NCBI RefSeq assembly: GCF_041537925.1
Contig: NZ_JBGOSH010000002.1
Location: forward strand, 434,001-498,000
Source of the DNA: Ruegeria_C sp041537925
GTDB taxonomy: Bacteria > Pseudomonadota > Alphaproteobacteria > Rhodobacterales > Rhodobacteraceae
Length of the DNA stretch: 64,000 nucleotides
Direction of reading: 5' to 3'
Shown here in pieces: positions 8,440 through 16,885 of this stretch. The translations under genes were made by a program, and so were the position numbers. Positions within the stretch are counted from its first letter, which is position 1. Every line of letters begins with the position of its first letter. A model generated the notes under the pieces. That model searched no databases. It was not told where the DNA came from and saw only the letters and a list, made by a program, of their open reading frames with translations.

Positions 8440-11400
8440 TACCAGGAACAGTTTGGAAACCCATCGGCCCCAGCCCGATCACGGGGGGGCGCGAAGATAA
8501 TGGTCTGATCACATCCATCGCGACGCATCCCAGCGATCCGGACATTGTTTATGTCGGCACTGCCGATGGCGGTATCTGGAAAACAGGGGACGGGGGCGAC
8601 AATTGGTTGGCCCTTTTTGACGAAGAACTGTGTCTGGCGATCGGAGAGCCCAATTGCGTGGCCATCGACCCCGGCGACACCGATGTGATCTATGTCGGCA
8701 CGAGCACGCGAGGCGCAGTCTCGGTGCAGCAGAGGGTCGGCATATTCAAATCTCGTGACGGTGGTTCGAGCTGGATTCTGCTCGGTTCGGGCTATCCCGA
8801 GGGCAATGATGGAAATGCGGATGATTTCGCGAACCGCAATGTCAATTCGATCATTGTGGATCCGGCAAACTCGCAGATCGTCTATGCCGCGACGAACCGT
8901 GGTGTCTGGGTCTCGAACGATGGTGGCCAGAACTGGGTTCAGGGTATTGGTACGGCCAATTTCGACGCCCGCTCGCTGGAGCTTGACACCACCTCACCGG
9001 CAGGTGCGCGCATCCTTTATACGGGTATGAGCCGTCAAGGCGTGTTCCAGTCGACCGATGGCGGTGCCAACTGGGCGCCGATCATGACTGCGGCCACCCC
9101 GGCGGTCGCGGCTGTTCTAGGCGGCGGCGTTGTGATGGGCCAGGTCCTTGCGCGGCTTGCGCCACCGACCTCGCCTCCTGTGGCGGGTGGAATCCAGGTT
9201 ATCTATGCGGTCATCGCCCATAACGTTCGGGGCTCCAACCCCGATCCAATCGGTCTGTTCATGAGCACGGATCAGGGTGCGACATGGACCCAGCAGGCCG
9301 CAGCAGGCGCAGCCGCCGCGACGACCTTTGCGGGCTATTGCATGACGCTGGCGGTTGATCCGGCCTCGCCGGGGGATGGTGCCAACGATATCTTGTATTG
9401 GGGCACTCAGAACCAGGTGCGGTCGTCCGATTCAGGCTCAAATTTCTCCAATGTCTCGAACGGTCTGCATGCCGATACCCATGCCTGGGGCTTTTTCCAG
9501 CCACCAGCACCGGCGACGACCACGATCTATTGTGGCAATGACGGCGGTATTTTTCGGTCGACGGATGACGGCGCGAACTGGACGGCGCTTAATTCCGGCG
9601 GCTTCCAGACCACGCTCATCTACAACATGGACATCAAACCCGGCGCCACCGGCGACGTGACCGTCGCGGGCTTTCAGGATAACGGGCACAAGCGCACCAA
9701 CGGCGCGCTGGGATGGACGTCGATCGGCGGCGCGGATGGCTGGGACATCGTCTATGACGGTGTGACCGCGGACCGCATGCTGTTCACGCGGAACGGTGGC
9801 AACCCGGCAACCCGGGTGCGGCGTTCAACCGATGATGGCGGCAGCAACAACGACGTGACGCCGTGGGCTGGAGGCAGCGCCGAAGATGCCTTCTATCTGG
9901 CGAGCCTTGCCGCTGATCCCGGCAATGACGGGATATTCTACGTCGCGAGCAACGCGAATATTTGGCAGAGCCTCGATGGCGGCGTCACCTGGCGCACGAT
10001 CTTTCCCATCGGGTCGGGCTTTATCACCCCGAGGATCGCGGTATCGCCGACCAACGGCAACAACGTAGTCGTTTCAGCCGGTGGGCAGGTTTTTGTGTCG
10101 ACAAACGCGATGGCAGCGACGGTCGGGCTTCCGAATGGCGTCACTTTCGCCAATATCACACGGAACCTGCCGGGCCGAAATGTCACCCGGTCGGCCTTCG
10201 ATCCCAACGATGAAACGGCGATCTTCAGCGTGCTTGGCGGTTTCGCCACGGCTGGCGCGCCGGGGCACGTTTTTCGCACGACGATTGGCGGCACCCAGTG
10301 GGCCGACATATCGCCCAACGTGAACGTGCCGTTTGGCGCCATTGCACTGGACGGGGACGAGACGCCTTCGACCATATATGCAGGCTGCGACCTGGGCGTG
10401 CTGCGTTCGGTCGACCGGGGCAATACATGGTATGTGCTGGACGACCTGCACTTCCCCAACGCGCCAGTGACCGATATCGTTGTCGGGCGCGGATCGAACG
10501 TTCTGCGGGCTGCGACCTACGGGCGTGGCGTGTTCGAATTTGCCGCGCCCGAAGGCCCGGTCATCGCCGTCAACCTCGAGGACAGGTTTGAATTCGGCAG
10601 AGTTTGCGATGGCCCTGTGTCGCTGACGTTGCAGATTTTCAATGTCGGCACAGATGACCTGATCATCAAAAGCGTGCAGCGTATCCTTGGCTCGACCGCG
10701 TTCAGCGTCGAGGCATTCCCCTCCACACCCCTGTCGATCGCACCCGGAGGAGAGGTCGATTTCACGCTGACCTATACGCCTTCGGCACCGGGCGCGGCGG
10801 ATCTGGCAACTATCCGGATCGCAAGCAACGACCCGGAATCGCCAACCGTCGATCTGCTTGCAAGCGGCGAGGGCGGTACCGCGGCAGCCGAGCTGTCGAT
10901 TGCAGATAGTGGCGATTTTGGCGAGGTCTGTGTCGGCAAATTCCGCGATCAGGGGCTTGTGATCAACAATTCCGGCCACTGCCCGCTGCTGGTCAGCGGT
11001 ATAGCGTCTTCCGCGCCGGAATTCTTCGTGCCCATTACCGTGTCCTTCCCGCTGAAGATCGCACCCGGTGCAAGCATGACCCTGCCGCTGCGCTATCAGC
11101 CTACGGCGTTCGGCAGTGACCTGTCGGTGATCACCGTCAGCAGCAATGACCCGGACAGCCCGGCACAGCTTGAAGTGCGTGGAACCGCGCCGCCTCCGCG
11201 GTTGGTGCTGTCATTCGCCGATGACGGCGATTTCGGAAACGTCTGTGTCGATCATTTCAGCGACAAGCCGTTGGTGCTGTCCAACAGTGGCAAATGCCCG
11301 CTGACGATCATGGCAATCTCGTCGAATTCGGCGGAGTTCATCGTGCCACAGGTCCTGACCTTCCCGATCGTGATCGCCCCGGGCGCTGCGGTGCCGGTGA

Positions 11401-12032
11401 CTATTCGGTTCCAGCCGATATCCTTCGGCCCGAAAGCAGGCACCATCACGGTGGTCAGCGATGACCCGGCAAGCCCGGCAACCATCGATCTCACCGGATT
11501 TGCCCCAAGTGGCAAACTGTCGATCACCGGCACGGGGTGCTTCGGCGGGGTCGAACTTGGGACCCACGCTCTGACCACCTTTGCCATCTGCAATACCGGC
11601 GATTGCGATCTTCATGTGACCAAGGTCGGCTTCAAGCCACCCAGCCGCTGCGAAGAGCTCTCTCACTGCGACAGCTGTGGATGCGATTGTGATTGCGGAT
11701 GCGACTGCAATTGCGGATGCCAGGACGACGGCTATGGCAAACACAAGGGAAAAAGGCGGCATTGCGATCAGAAATGTCTGAACTTCAAGATCGTCAGCAA
11801 CCCGTTCCCGGCGACGGTCAAGCCTGGCTCCTGCCTTGACCTGATCGTGAAATACACGCCGACCTGCAACAACTCTGCTTGTTGCAAGCTCGTGGTCAAG
11901 ACCGACGATCCGAACAATAAGAAGGTGTCGATCTTCGTGACAGGTCATCTGAAACGCACGTTGCATTCGGCCCTGAAGTGTTGGGCCGGGCAAGAGCTGA
12001 GCGACATGATCAAGGCGGGAAAATCCTGTTGA
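8436..12032 (+). CDS. Giant Asp-box beta-propeller / ASH-repeat protein with Cys-rich insert
   Basis: 1198 residues. Residues 1-700 hold about ten BNR/Asp-box motifs of the S-x-D-x-G-x-x-W type (for example SRDGGSSW near 105, SNDGGQNW near 160, SVDRGNTW near 657), as in sortilin/Vps10 and sialidase-like propellers. Residues about 710-1175 contain four choice-of-anchor-D/ASH-like Ig-fold repeats with recurring phrases such as DFGEVCVG and SNDPDSPA. The fourth is interrupted at 1072-1095 by CDSCGCDCDCGCDCNCGC and then a His/Lys-rich loop. No N-terminal signal peptide is visible. Such folds bind proteins or glycans; a catalytic role is not evident. The Cys-rich loop may bind metal. It is followed by a TTG-started membrane protein overlapping its stop. 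Confidence 0.82.
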   Translation: MIPGTVWKPIGPSPITGGREDNGLITSIATHPSDPDIVYVGTADGGIWKTGDGGDNWLALFDEELCLAIGEPNCVAIDPGDTDVIYVGTSTRGAVSVQQRVGIFKSRDGGSSWILLGSGYPEGNDGNADDFANRNVNSIIVDPANSQIVYAATNRGVWVSNDGGQNWVQGIGTANFDARSLELDTTSPAGARILYTGMSRQGVFQSTDGGANWAPIMTAATPAVAAVLGGGVVMGQVLARLAPPTSPPVAGGIQVIYAVIAHNVRGSNPDPIGLFMSTDQGATWTQQAAAGAAAATTFAGYCMTLAVDPASPGDGANDILYWGTQNQVRSSDSGSNFSNVSNGLHADTHAWGFFQPPAPATTTIYCGNDGGIFRSTDDGANWTALNSGGFQTTLIYNMDIKPGATGDVTVAGFQDNGHKRTNGALGWTSIGGADGWDIVYDGVTADRMLFTRNGGNPATRVRRSTDDGGSNNDVTPWAGGSAEDAFYLASLAADPGNDGIFYVASNANIWQSLDGGVTWRTIFPIGSGFITPRIAVSPTNGNNVVVSAGGQVFVSTNAMAATVGLPNGVTFANITRNLPGRNVTRSAFDPNDETAIFSVLGGFATAGAPGHVFRTTIGGTQWADISPNVNVPFGAIALDGDETPSTIYAGCDLGVLRSVDRGNTWYVLDDLHFPNAPVTDIVVGRGSNVLRAATYGRGVFEFAAPEGPVIAVNLEDRFEFGRVCDGPVSLTLQIFNVGTDDLIIKSVQRILGSTAFSVEAFPSTPLSIAPGGEVDFTLTYTPSAPGAADLATIRIASNDPESPTVDLLASGEGGTAAAELSIADSGDFGEVCVGKFRDQGLVINNSGHCPLLVSGIASSAPEFFVPITVSFPLKIAPGASMTLPLRYQPTAFGSDLSVITVSSNDPDSPAQLEVRGTAPPPRLVLSFADDGDFGNVCVDHFSDKPLVLSNSGKCPLTIMAISSNSAEFIVPQVLTFPIVIAPGAAVPVTIRFQPISFGPKAGTITVVSDDPASPATIDLTGFAPSGKLSITGTGCFGGVELGTHALTTFAICNTGDCDLHVTKVGFKPPSRCEELSHCDSCGCDCDCGCDCNCGCQDDGYGKHKGKRRHCDQKCLNFKIVSNPFPATVKPGSCLDLIVKYTPTCNNSACCKLVVKTDDPNNKKVSIFVTGHLKRTLHSALKCWAGQELSDMIKAGKSC

Positions 12033-12310
12033 CCTATCGCCGCCCGATCATCCGTTACAAAGGCGACTTGCCGGTGGTGCGGCAGCGTTTCGCTGGAAAA
12101 AAGCTGCTTGCACTGTCACCCGGGCTCGCGGTGCTCCTCTCGGCCTTTCTGGCCGGGGCGGTGGCCGCCATGTTGATCATGAGTGTGTTTATCCTGGCAA
12201 TCATAGTGTTGGTTCTGGGTATGTTTGCCTTCGGATTTGGCAGGCATTTGCTTGTTCGCCGTCGCGGTCCGACCCGGCGGCGGGCGCCTCATGACACGGG
12301 CAGAGGTTAA
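12029..12310 (+). CDS. Small membrane protein downstream of the propeller gene
   Basis: About 93 residues if started at the TTG that overlaps the previous TGA (TTGA). A longer in-frame start at 11978 lies wholly inside the propeller gene and seems less likely. The N-terminus is basic (YRRPIIRYKGDLPVVRQR). One long or two tightly packed hydrophobic segments span about residues 25-75, followed by an Arg-rich C-terminal tail. No family recognised. It lies between the propeller protein and an MFS transporter with a 2-base gap to the latter, so all four genes form one likely operon. Confidence 0.6.
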   Translation: MTYRRPIIRYKGDLPVVRQRFAGKKLLALSPGLAVLLSAFLAGAVAAMLIMSVFILAIIVLVLGMFAFGFGRHLLVRRRGPTRRRAPHDTGRG

Positions 12311-12312
12311 GT

Positions 12313-13548
12313 TTGCTGCCCCGTGAGAACGTCCCGGCCGGAGGGGCAGCGCTTGTCGCGCTGTTTCTCGCCGACCTTATCGTGCGGACAAGCTATCAGA
12401 TCGGCAAGGCGCCAGTGCTGCCGGTCCTTGCGCACGGTCTTGGTGCCTCGCCGTTGCTGCTCGGCGCCATCATATCGGTATCGACCGCAACCGGGCTATT
12501 TCTCAAACCCCTTTTCGGGCTGCTTTCGGATTATCGCGGTCGGTGGATCTGGCTGCTGACAGGAACCACTCTGTTTACTGTCATCCCATGCCTTTACCTG
12601 TTTGTCGAACGACCCTCGGACCTGTTCATGTTGCGGTTGGTGCACGGGCTTTCGACGGCAATCTATGGTCCGGTGACCATGGCCTATATCGCCGCCTGGC
12701 GCAGCGAAAAAGCGGCCGAAGCCTTTGGCTGGTTCGGGCTGGCGCGCACCGCGTCCTACATCCTTGGCCCGCTTGTCGGTGGTGTCGCCTTGACGTTCGC
12801 TGCGCCTGAAACGATCTATGCTGCGACCTGTTTCCTTTCCGCGCTTGCATTCATTCCGACATTGTACCTAAGAAACGCGGATCACATCGCGATCCCGCAA
12901 ACGTGGTCGGTGACTGGCGCTGTACGGTCAATCTCGTCCAGCCGCCCACTCATCGTTCTGGCCGTGATCGAGGGTACGACCTACGTGGCGATCTACGCGG
13001 TCAAGGCCTTCATGCCTGTCATGGCCCTTGTTGCCGGTCACCAGCCTCTCGAGATTGGCACATTCCTTGCGATCCAGGAGGCTGCAAATGCCGTGTTGCG
13101 CCCGCCCATGGGGCGGCTCGCCGATCGAACCCGCCCCGTTGTGCCGCTTCTGCTTGGTCTTGGAGCCCTTGCCGCAGGGCTGCTGGTGCTGTCGGCTATG
13201 GGTCCAACTCGGTTCGCAATGCTGACGGCAGCGCTGCTCATCGGGGGGGGACAGGGCGCGTTCGGCCCGGCAACATTGTCGCTTGTCGCGGGCGCGACAC
13301 CGGTGCAGCATCTCGGCCTTGCCTTTGGCAGCATCGGCGCCATCCGGAACGCGGGCAAGATCGCCGGCCCGATCGTGGCCGGTGCGCTGGTCAGCACGAT
13401 GTCCTACCAGGCCTCATTCGCAAGCATCGCGGCGATTCCCTTGATGATCGCGCTGTGGATACTGTGTCTATCCGGAACCTCGTTGGCGATACCTGCCAGT
13501 GAGGCCATGCGCGTCCAAAGGGTGAAGGCACCCCGGAGAGGGCGCTAG
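12313..13548 (+). CDS. MFS transporter
   Basis: 411 residues with about 12 hydrophobic segments and the MFS loop motif (KPLFGLLSDYRGRW near residue 60, PPMGRLADRTRPV near 260). The first codon is TTG directly after the preceding stop. It resembles drug/metabolite exporters of the Bacillus YfkF/QacA-like broad group; the substrate is not deducible. As last gene of the propeller operon it may export a small molecule connected with that system. It converges with the glutathione transferase gene. Confidence 0.82.
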   Translation: MLPRENVPAGGAALVALFLADLIVRTSYQIGKAPVLPVLAHGLGASPLLLGAIISVSTATGLFLKPLFGLLSDYRGRWIWLLTGTTLFTVIPCLYLFVERPSDLFMLRLVHGLSTAIYGPVTMAYIAAWRSEKAAEAFGWFGLARTASYILGPLVGGVALTFAAPETIYAATCFLSALAFIPTLYLRNADHIAIPQTWSVTGAVRSISSSRPLIVLAVIEGTTYVAIYAVKAFMPVMALVAGHQPLEIGTFLAIQEAANAVLRPPMGRLADRTRPVVPLLLGLGALAAGLLVLSAMGPTRFAMLTAALLIGGGQGAFGPATLSLVAGATPVQHLGLAFGSIGAIRNAGKIAGPIVAGALVSTMSYQASFASIAAIPLMIALWILCLSGTSLAIPASEAMRVQRVKAPRRGR

Positions 13549-13604
13549 AGCGCAGTCCAAAAACAGCACGCGGTGTTTCTGTCTATATTGCAGCACAGAC
13601 AGTT

Positions 13605-14252
13605 CTATTGCGTCGTCCCGAGCTTGGTCGCCAACCAAGCTTCGACATGTGGCATGTAATGCGCGATTTCTTCTGCAACAGAGGGGGTGCTGCTGAGCCA
13701 GTTGTCATAGGCAACAACGTTCTCGGGCCATTGAACTGCCGTTCCAAGCCGGTCCGTGATGACACGCAGCCAAATAAAGGTAATCGGGTAGCCGCAGTCG
13801 AACAGCCGCAATTGCCCATTGTCAAACCCCGAGAGCATCGTTCCGAGTTGTTCGAGTCTGGCATTCATAGCAATGATCGCGGCGCCAATAATGTCATGAT
13901 CTCTTGTGGCCGGATCGACCAAGGGAAAGAACTGCCTGAGCGCGGGCTCCAGGCGGGTATCGTGAAACCTGCTCATCTCACGATACCTGGCCCGTTGTCG
14001 CGGGTTTTCCGGCATCAGCGGATTGTCTGGATAAGCCTCTTCCAGATATTCGATGATCGCCTCGGAATCTCCCAGGACAAACTCGCCGTCTTTCAGTGTC
14101 GGCAGGTTGCCGGAAGGGATGATTGACCTGTATTTGTCAGAACCGACACCGCTCGGTGGCGGCTCCTCTTTCCAATCCAGCTGCTTGTGCCGCAGGGCTA
14201 TGCGCAGCTTTGCGCAGTACAGACTGTGAGGAATCGCGTAGATCGTCAGCAT
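13605..14252 (-). CDS. Glutathione S-transferase family protein
   Basis: 215 residues. The N-terminal thioredoxin-like domain has MLTIYAIPHSLYCAKLRIAL and the glutathione-contact segment SGNLPTLKDGEFVLGDSEAIIEYLEEAY near residues 47-75. The C-terminal all-alpha domain follows. A Ser/Tyr near the N-terminus (SLYC) could be catalytic. Cytoplasmic. It is possibly co-transcribed behind the amino-acid binding protein on neither strand, since it lies downstream of 14323-15099 with a gap of 70 bases on the same strand. The substrate is unknown. Confidence 0.85.
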   Translation of the reverse strand: MLTIYAIPHSLYCAKLRIALRHKQLDWKEEPPPSGVGSDKYRSIIPSGNLPTLKDGEFVLGDSEAIIEYLEEAYPDNPLMPENPRQRARYREMSRFHDTRLEPALRQFFPLVDPATRDHDIIGAAIIAMNARLEQLGTMLSGFDNGQLRLFDCGYPITFIWLRVITDRLGTAVQWPENVVAYDNWLSSTPSVAEEIAHYMPHVEAWLATKLGTTQ

Positions 14253-14322
14253 TCATCCAACCGTCAAACCGTCTGAACACCCGTCTTGACTGGCAGTCAG
14301 ATCTCAAATCGTGAACCATATC

Positions 14323-15099
14323 CTACTGGGTAAGTTTCCATTTCAGGGCAAGATCTTCAAATAAATCTTGCTCTGATTTCAGCGCGATCCAAGTGTTCAC
14401 ATAGTTGATCCACACCTGGTCCGACTGCGGCAACAACATGGCAATTGGCGTTGGCGAGCGCGGCTCCGATACAGGCACGATCATCATCTGCGGGTATTTT
14501 TCGACCAGCTTGATGGCCTCGACATTGGAGGTGATATGGGCGTCAGCGCGGCCAGAAAGCACTTCCTGGAAATCTCGTGCTGGTGCCTCCACGATCTGGT
14601 GCTTGGCATCTGGGAAATACTGTTTGACCTGCTTTTCCTGAGTGGTGCCAAGTGTGGCGGCCACAGTTGTTTCCGGCGTGTTCAAATCGGCCCAACCCGC
14701 GAAGCGATCGGCGTTCTTGGACAGGATCAACGGAACCGTGGCGAGCGAGAAATAGCTGTCGGAATACCCTGCCGCCTTGGCCCGTGCCGCCGAAACCGAC
14801 GCAGAGCCCGTAATGTGGTATTTACCCGAGCTGACGCCGTTGACCAGCGTTTTCCAATCGGTCGGAACGAACTCCACCTCAACCCCCAGATCGGCGGCAA
14901 GCGCTGTCATCACGTCGATATCATAGCCGGTGTAGCTGTTGGTCGCCGGATCTTTCATTGTCATCGGGTTCCAGTCACCCGTTGTGCCGACCTTCAAGAC
15001 CCCAGTACTCAGGATATCATTCAAAGCGGATTGCGCTGTTGCCGGCACCGCGAACAACATCAGCAGAACAAATCCAAGGAGCGGCTTAATGCGTTTCAT
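14323..15099 (-). CDS. Polar amino-acid-type ABC transporter binding protein
   Basis: 258 residues with signal peptide (MKRIKPLLGFVLLMLFAVPATAQS). The start at 15099 follows CGGGAGGA, and the longer frame to 15135 is rejected. It belongs to the SBP_bac_3 family: LKVGTTGDWNPMTMKD, TGYDIDVMTALAADLGVEVEFV and SVSAARAKAAGYSDSYF are typical. It resembles the cyclohexadienyl-dehydratase-like branch. It is divergent from the cognate ATPase and permease genes across about 110 bases, which probably hold a shared promoter region. The ligand is probably an amino acid or small carboxylate. Confidence 0.87.
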   Translation of the reverse strand: MKRIKPLLGFVLLMLFAVPATAQSALNDILSTGVLKVGTTGDWNPMTMKDPATNSYTGYDIDVMTALAADLGVEVEFVPTDWKTLVNGVSSGKYHITGSASVSAARAKAAGYSDSYFSLATVPLILSKNADRFAGWADLNTPETTVAATLGTTQEKQVKQYFPDAKHQIVEAPARDFQEVLSGRADAHITSNVEAIKLVEKYPQMMIVPVSEPRSPTPIAMLLPQSDQVWINYVNTWIALKSEQDLFEDLALKWKLTQ

Positions 15100-15209
15100 T
15101 ATTGGGTCCTCCCGTACACCTGCCTGAGAAAGCATTGCTTCAAGATTAATTTATTGCATTTAGGTCAACAAATTACTACCCCTATCTTTAGCAGGAGGAG
15201 GTCGCAGGC

Positions 15210-15956
15210 ATGCAGTCCGCTAGCCCACTTATCAAGCTGGACGCCGTTTCGAAGCACTTTGGAGAGTTCCAGGCGCTGAAACAAGTGTCGCTTGAGGTGA
15301 AGCGCGGTGAAAAGGTTGTGATCTGCGGGCCGTCCGGGTCCGGGAAATCCACGCTGATCCGTTGCGTGAACAGCCTGGAAGCACACGAAAGCGGCACAAT
15401 TGTCATTGATGGCATCGAGCTAGATGAAAATCCGCAAAACATGAGAAAGATCAGGTCCAAGGTTGGGATGGTCTTTCAGCAGTTCAATCTATTTCCACAC
15501 CTGACCGTTCTGGAAAACCTGATGCTGGGACCGGTCCGGGCGCGAAAGCTGTCCTCTGACAAGGCACGTGAAACTGCCCTGACATATCTGGGGCGCGTGC
15601 GGATTCCCGAACAGGCGGACAAGTACCCGCGACAATTGTCCGGCGGTCAGCAGCAGCGCGTTGCGATCGCGCGCTCTTTGTGCATGGAGCCGGAGATACT
15701 GCTATTCGACGAGCCGACCTCCGCGCTTGATCCCGAGATGATCAATGAGGTCCTGGATGTGATGGTTGAACTTGCAGACAGCGGGATGACAATGATCTGC
15801 GTGACCCATGAGATGGGCTTTGCCAAGAAGGTCGCGGACAAGATGGTCTTCATGGATCATGGCGAAATTGTCGAGGAAGCAACGCCCAAGAAGTTCTTCG
15901 CGGCCCCGGAAAGTCAACGCTGCCAGGACTTTCTGGAAAAAATCCTGCAACACTGA
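15210..15956 (+). CDS. Polar amino-acid ABC transporter ATP-binding protein (GlnQ-like)
   Basis: 248 residues, close to the usual GlnQ/HisP length. Walker A is GPSGSGKST near residue 44, Q-loop VFQQFNLFPHLTVLENL near 86, signature LSGGQQQRVAIARSL near 140 and Walker B ILLFDEPTSALDPEM near 162, with H-loop VTHEMGFA. The start follows an AGGAGG about 12 bases upstream. It pairs with the permease 17 bases downstream and the divergent binding protein. Confidence 0.92.
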   Translation: MQSASPLIKLDAVSKHFGEFQALKQVSLEVKRGEKVVICGPSGSGKSTLIRCVNSLEAHESGTIVIDGIELDENPQNMRKIRSKVGMVFQQFNLFPHLTVLENLMLGPVRARKLSSDKARETALTYLGRVRIPEQADKYPRQLSGGQQQRVAIARSLCMEPEILLFDEPTSALDPEMINEVLDVMVELADSGMTMICVTHEMGFAKKVADKMVFMDHGEIVEEATPKKFFAAPESQRCQDFLEKILQH

Positions 15957-15973
15957 CTGCATTGGAGATTGGG

Positions 15974-16726
15974 ATGTTGGTGAAGCGCCCGTTAAACATA
16001 ATCCTGGTCTTGCTGCTTCCGGTTCTGCTGTCTGGCTGTGCTGCGGACTGGGGTTGGTACGTGGTCAATCCGACAACCAAAACCGGTCTGACCAACCTTA
16101 AGTTTCTGCTCAGCGGGCTTTACTATACGGTTTCCCTCTCGCTGATTGCGATCTTGATTTCGGTTTTTGTGGGCCTGTTGATCGCCCTGCCAGGACTGTC
16201 ACAAAAGACCTATTTGCGACGGATCAATAGGGTCTATGTCGAACTGGTCCGCGCGATCCCCATTCTGGTTCTGATCTTGTGGGTCTATTATGGCTTACCA
16301 CAGGTAACCGGCTTGTCCATCGGGGTGTTTTGGGCCGGGGTGATTGCACTCGCATTGTCCGACAGTGCCTTTCAGGCCGAGATTTTCCGGGCTGGCATCC
16401 AATCCATCGACAAGGGGCAATATGAGGCCTCGCACAGCATCTCGTTGAGCTATACCGACATGATGCGATTTGTGATCCTGCCGCAGGCGATCAAACGCAT
16501 TCTGCCTGCATTGGGCAATCAACTGGTCTATATGCTGAAGATGTCCTCTCTGGTCTCCGTGATTGGGATGCAGGAACTGACCCGCAAAGCAAACGAGTTG
16601 GTTGTGTCCGAATACAGACCCCTGGAGATCTATACGATTCTCGTGCTGGAATACCTGGTTCTGATCCTGATCGTATCCGCCGGTGTCCGTTGGTTGGAGC
16701 GAAGGATGAAGACAGATGAGCGTTAA
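15974..16726 (+). CDS. Polar amino-acid ABC transporter permease with lipobox-like N-terminus
   Basis: About 250 residues. ATG 15974 has GGAG six bases upstream; a TTG at 15962 is the alternative. It contains the HisM/GlnP permease motif (EASHSISLSYTDMMRFVILPQAIKRILPALGNQL near residue 160). There are about five membrane segments. The first hydrophobic stretch ends VLLSGCAADW, which looks like a lipoprotein lipobox and is unusual for a permease. Only one permease is encoded, so it probably works as a homodimer. Confidence 0.87.
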   Translation: MLVKRPLNIILVLLLPVLLSGCAADWGWYVVNPTTKTGLTNLKFLLSGLYYTVSLSLIAILISVFVGLLIALPGLSQKTYLRRINRVYVELVRAIPILVLILWVYYGLPQVTGLSIGVFWAGVIALALSDSAFQAEIFRAGIQSIDKGQYEASHSISLSYTDMMRFVILPQAIKRILPALGNQLVYMLKMSSLVSVIGMQELTRKANELVVSEYRPLEIYTILVLEYLVLILIVSAGVRWLERRMKTDER

Positions 16727-16860
16727 TGAACAATGACCACTGTGACATCAACAAGACTGGATCAGCAGGAAGGTCGAGTTGCTAAGGTAAGACAATCCTC
16801 GGAGAATCGAAATTACGTCATTACAAGGCCAGGAACAGGGCGAAACCCTGTGACTCGTTG

Positions 16861-16879
16861 TGTTGCAACTGTTGCAACA
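16861..16879. promoter_or_regulatory. Perfect 9-1-9 palindrome beyond the response-regulator gene
   Basis: TGTTGCAAC-T-GTTGCAACA, symmetric in all nine positions of each arm. It lies in the 160-base convergent space between the permease and the response-regulator stop. There is no U tract, so a terminator role is weak. It may be a protein-binding site; the binder is unknown. A short ACAGGG/CCCTGT stem lies about 30 bases away on the permease side. Confidence 0.45.
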
Positions 16880-16885
16880 TACCGG

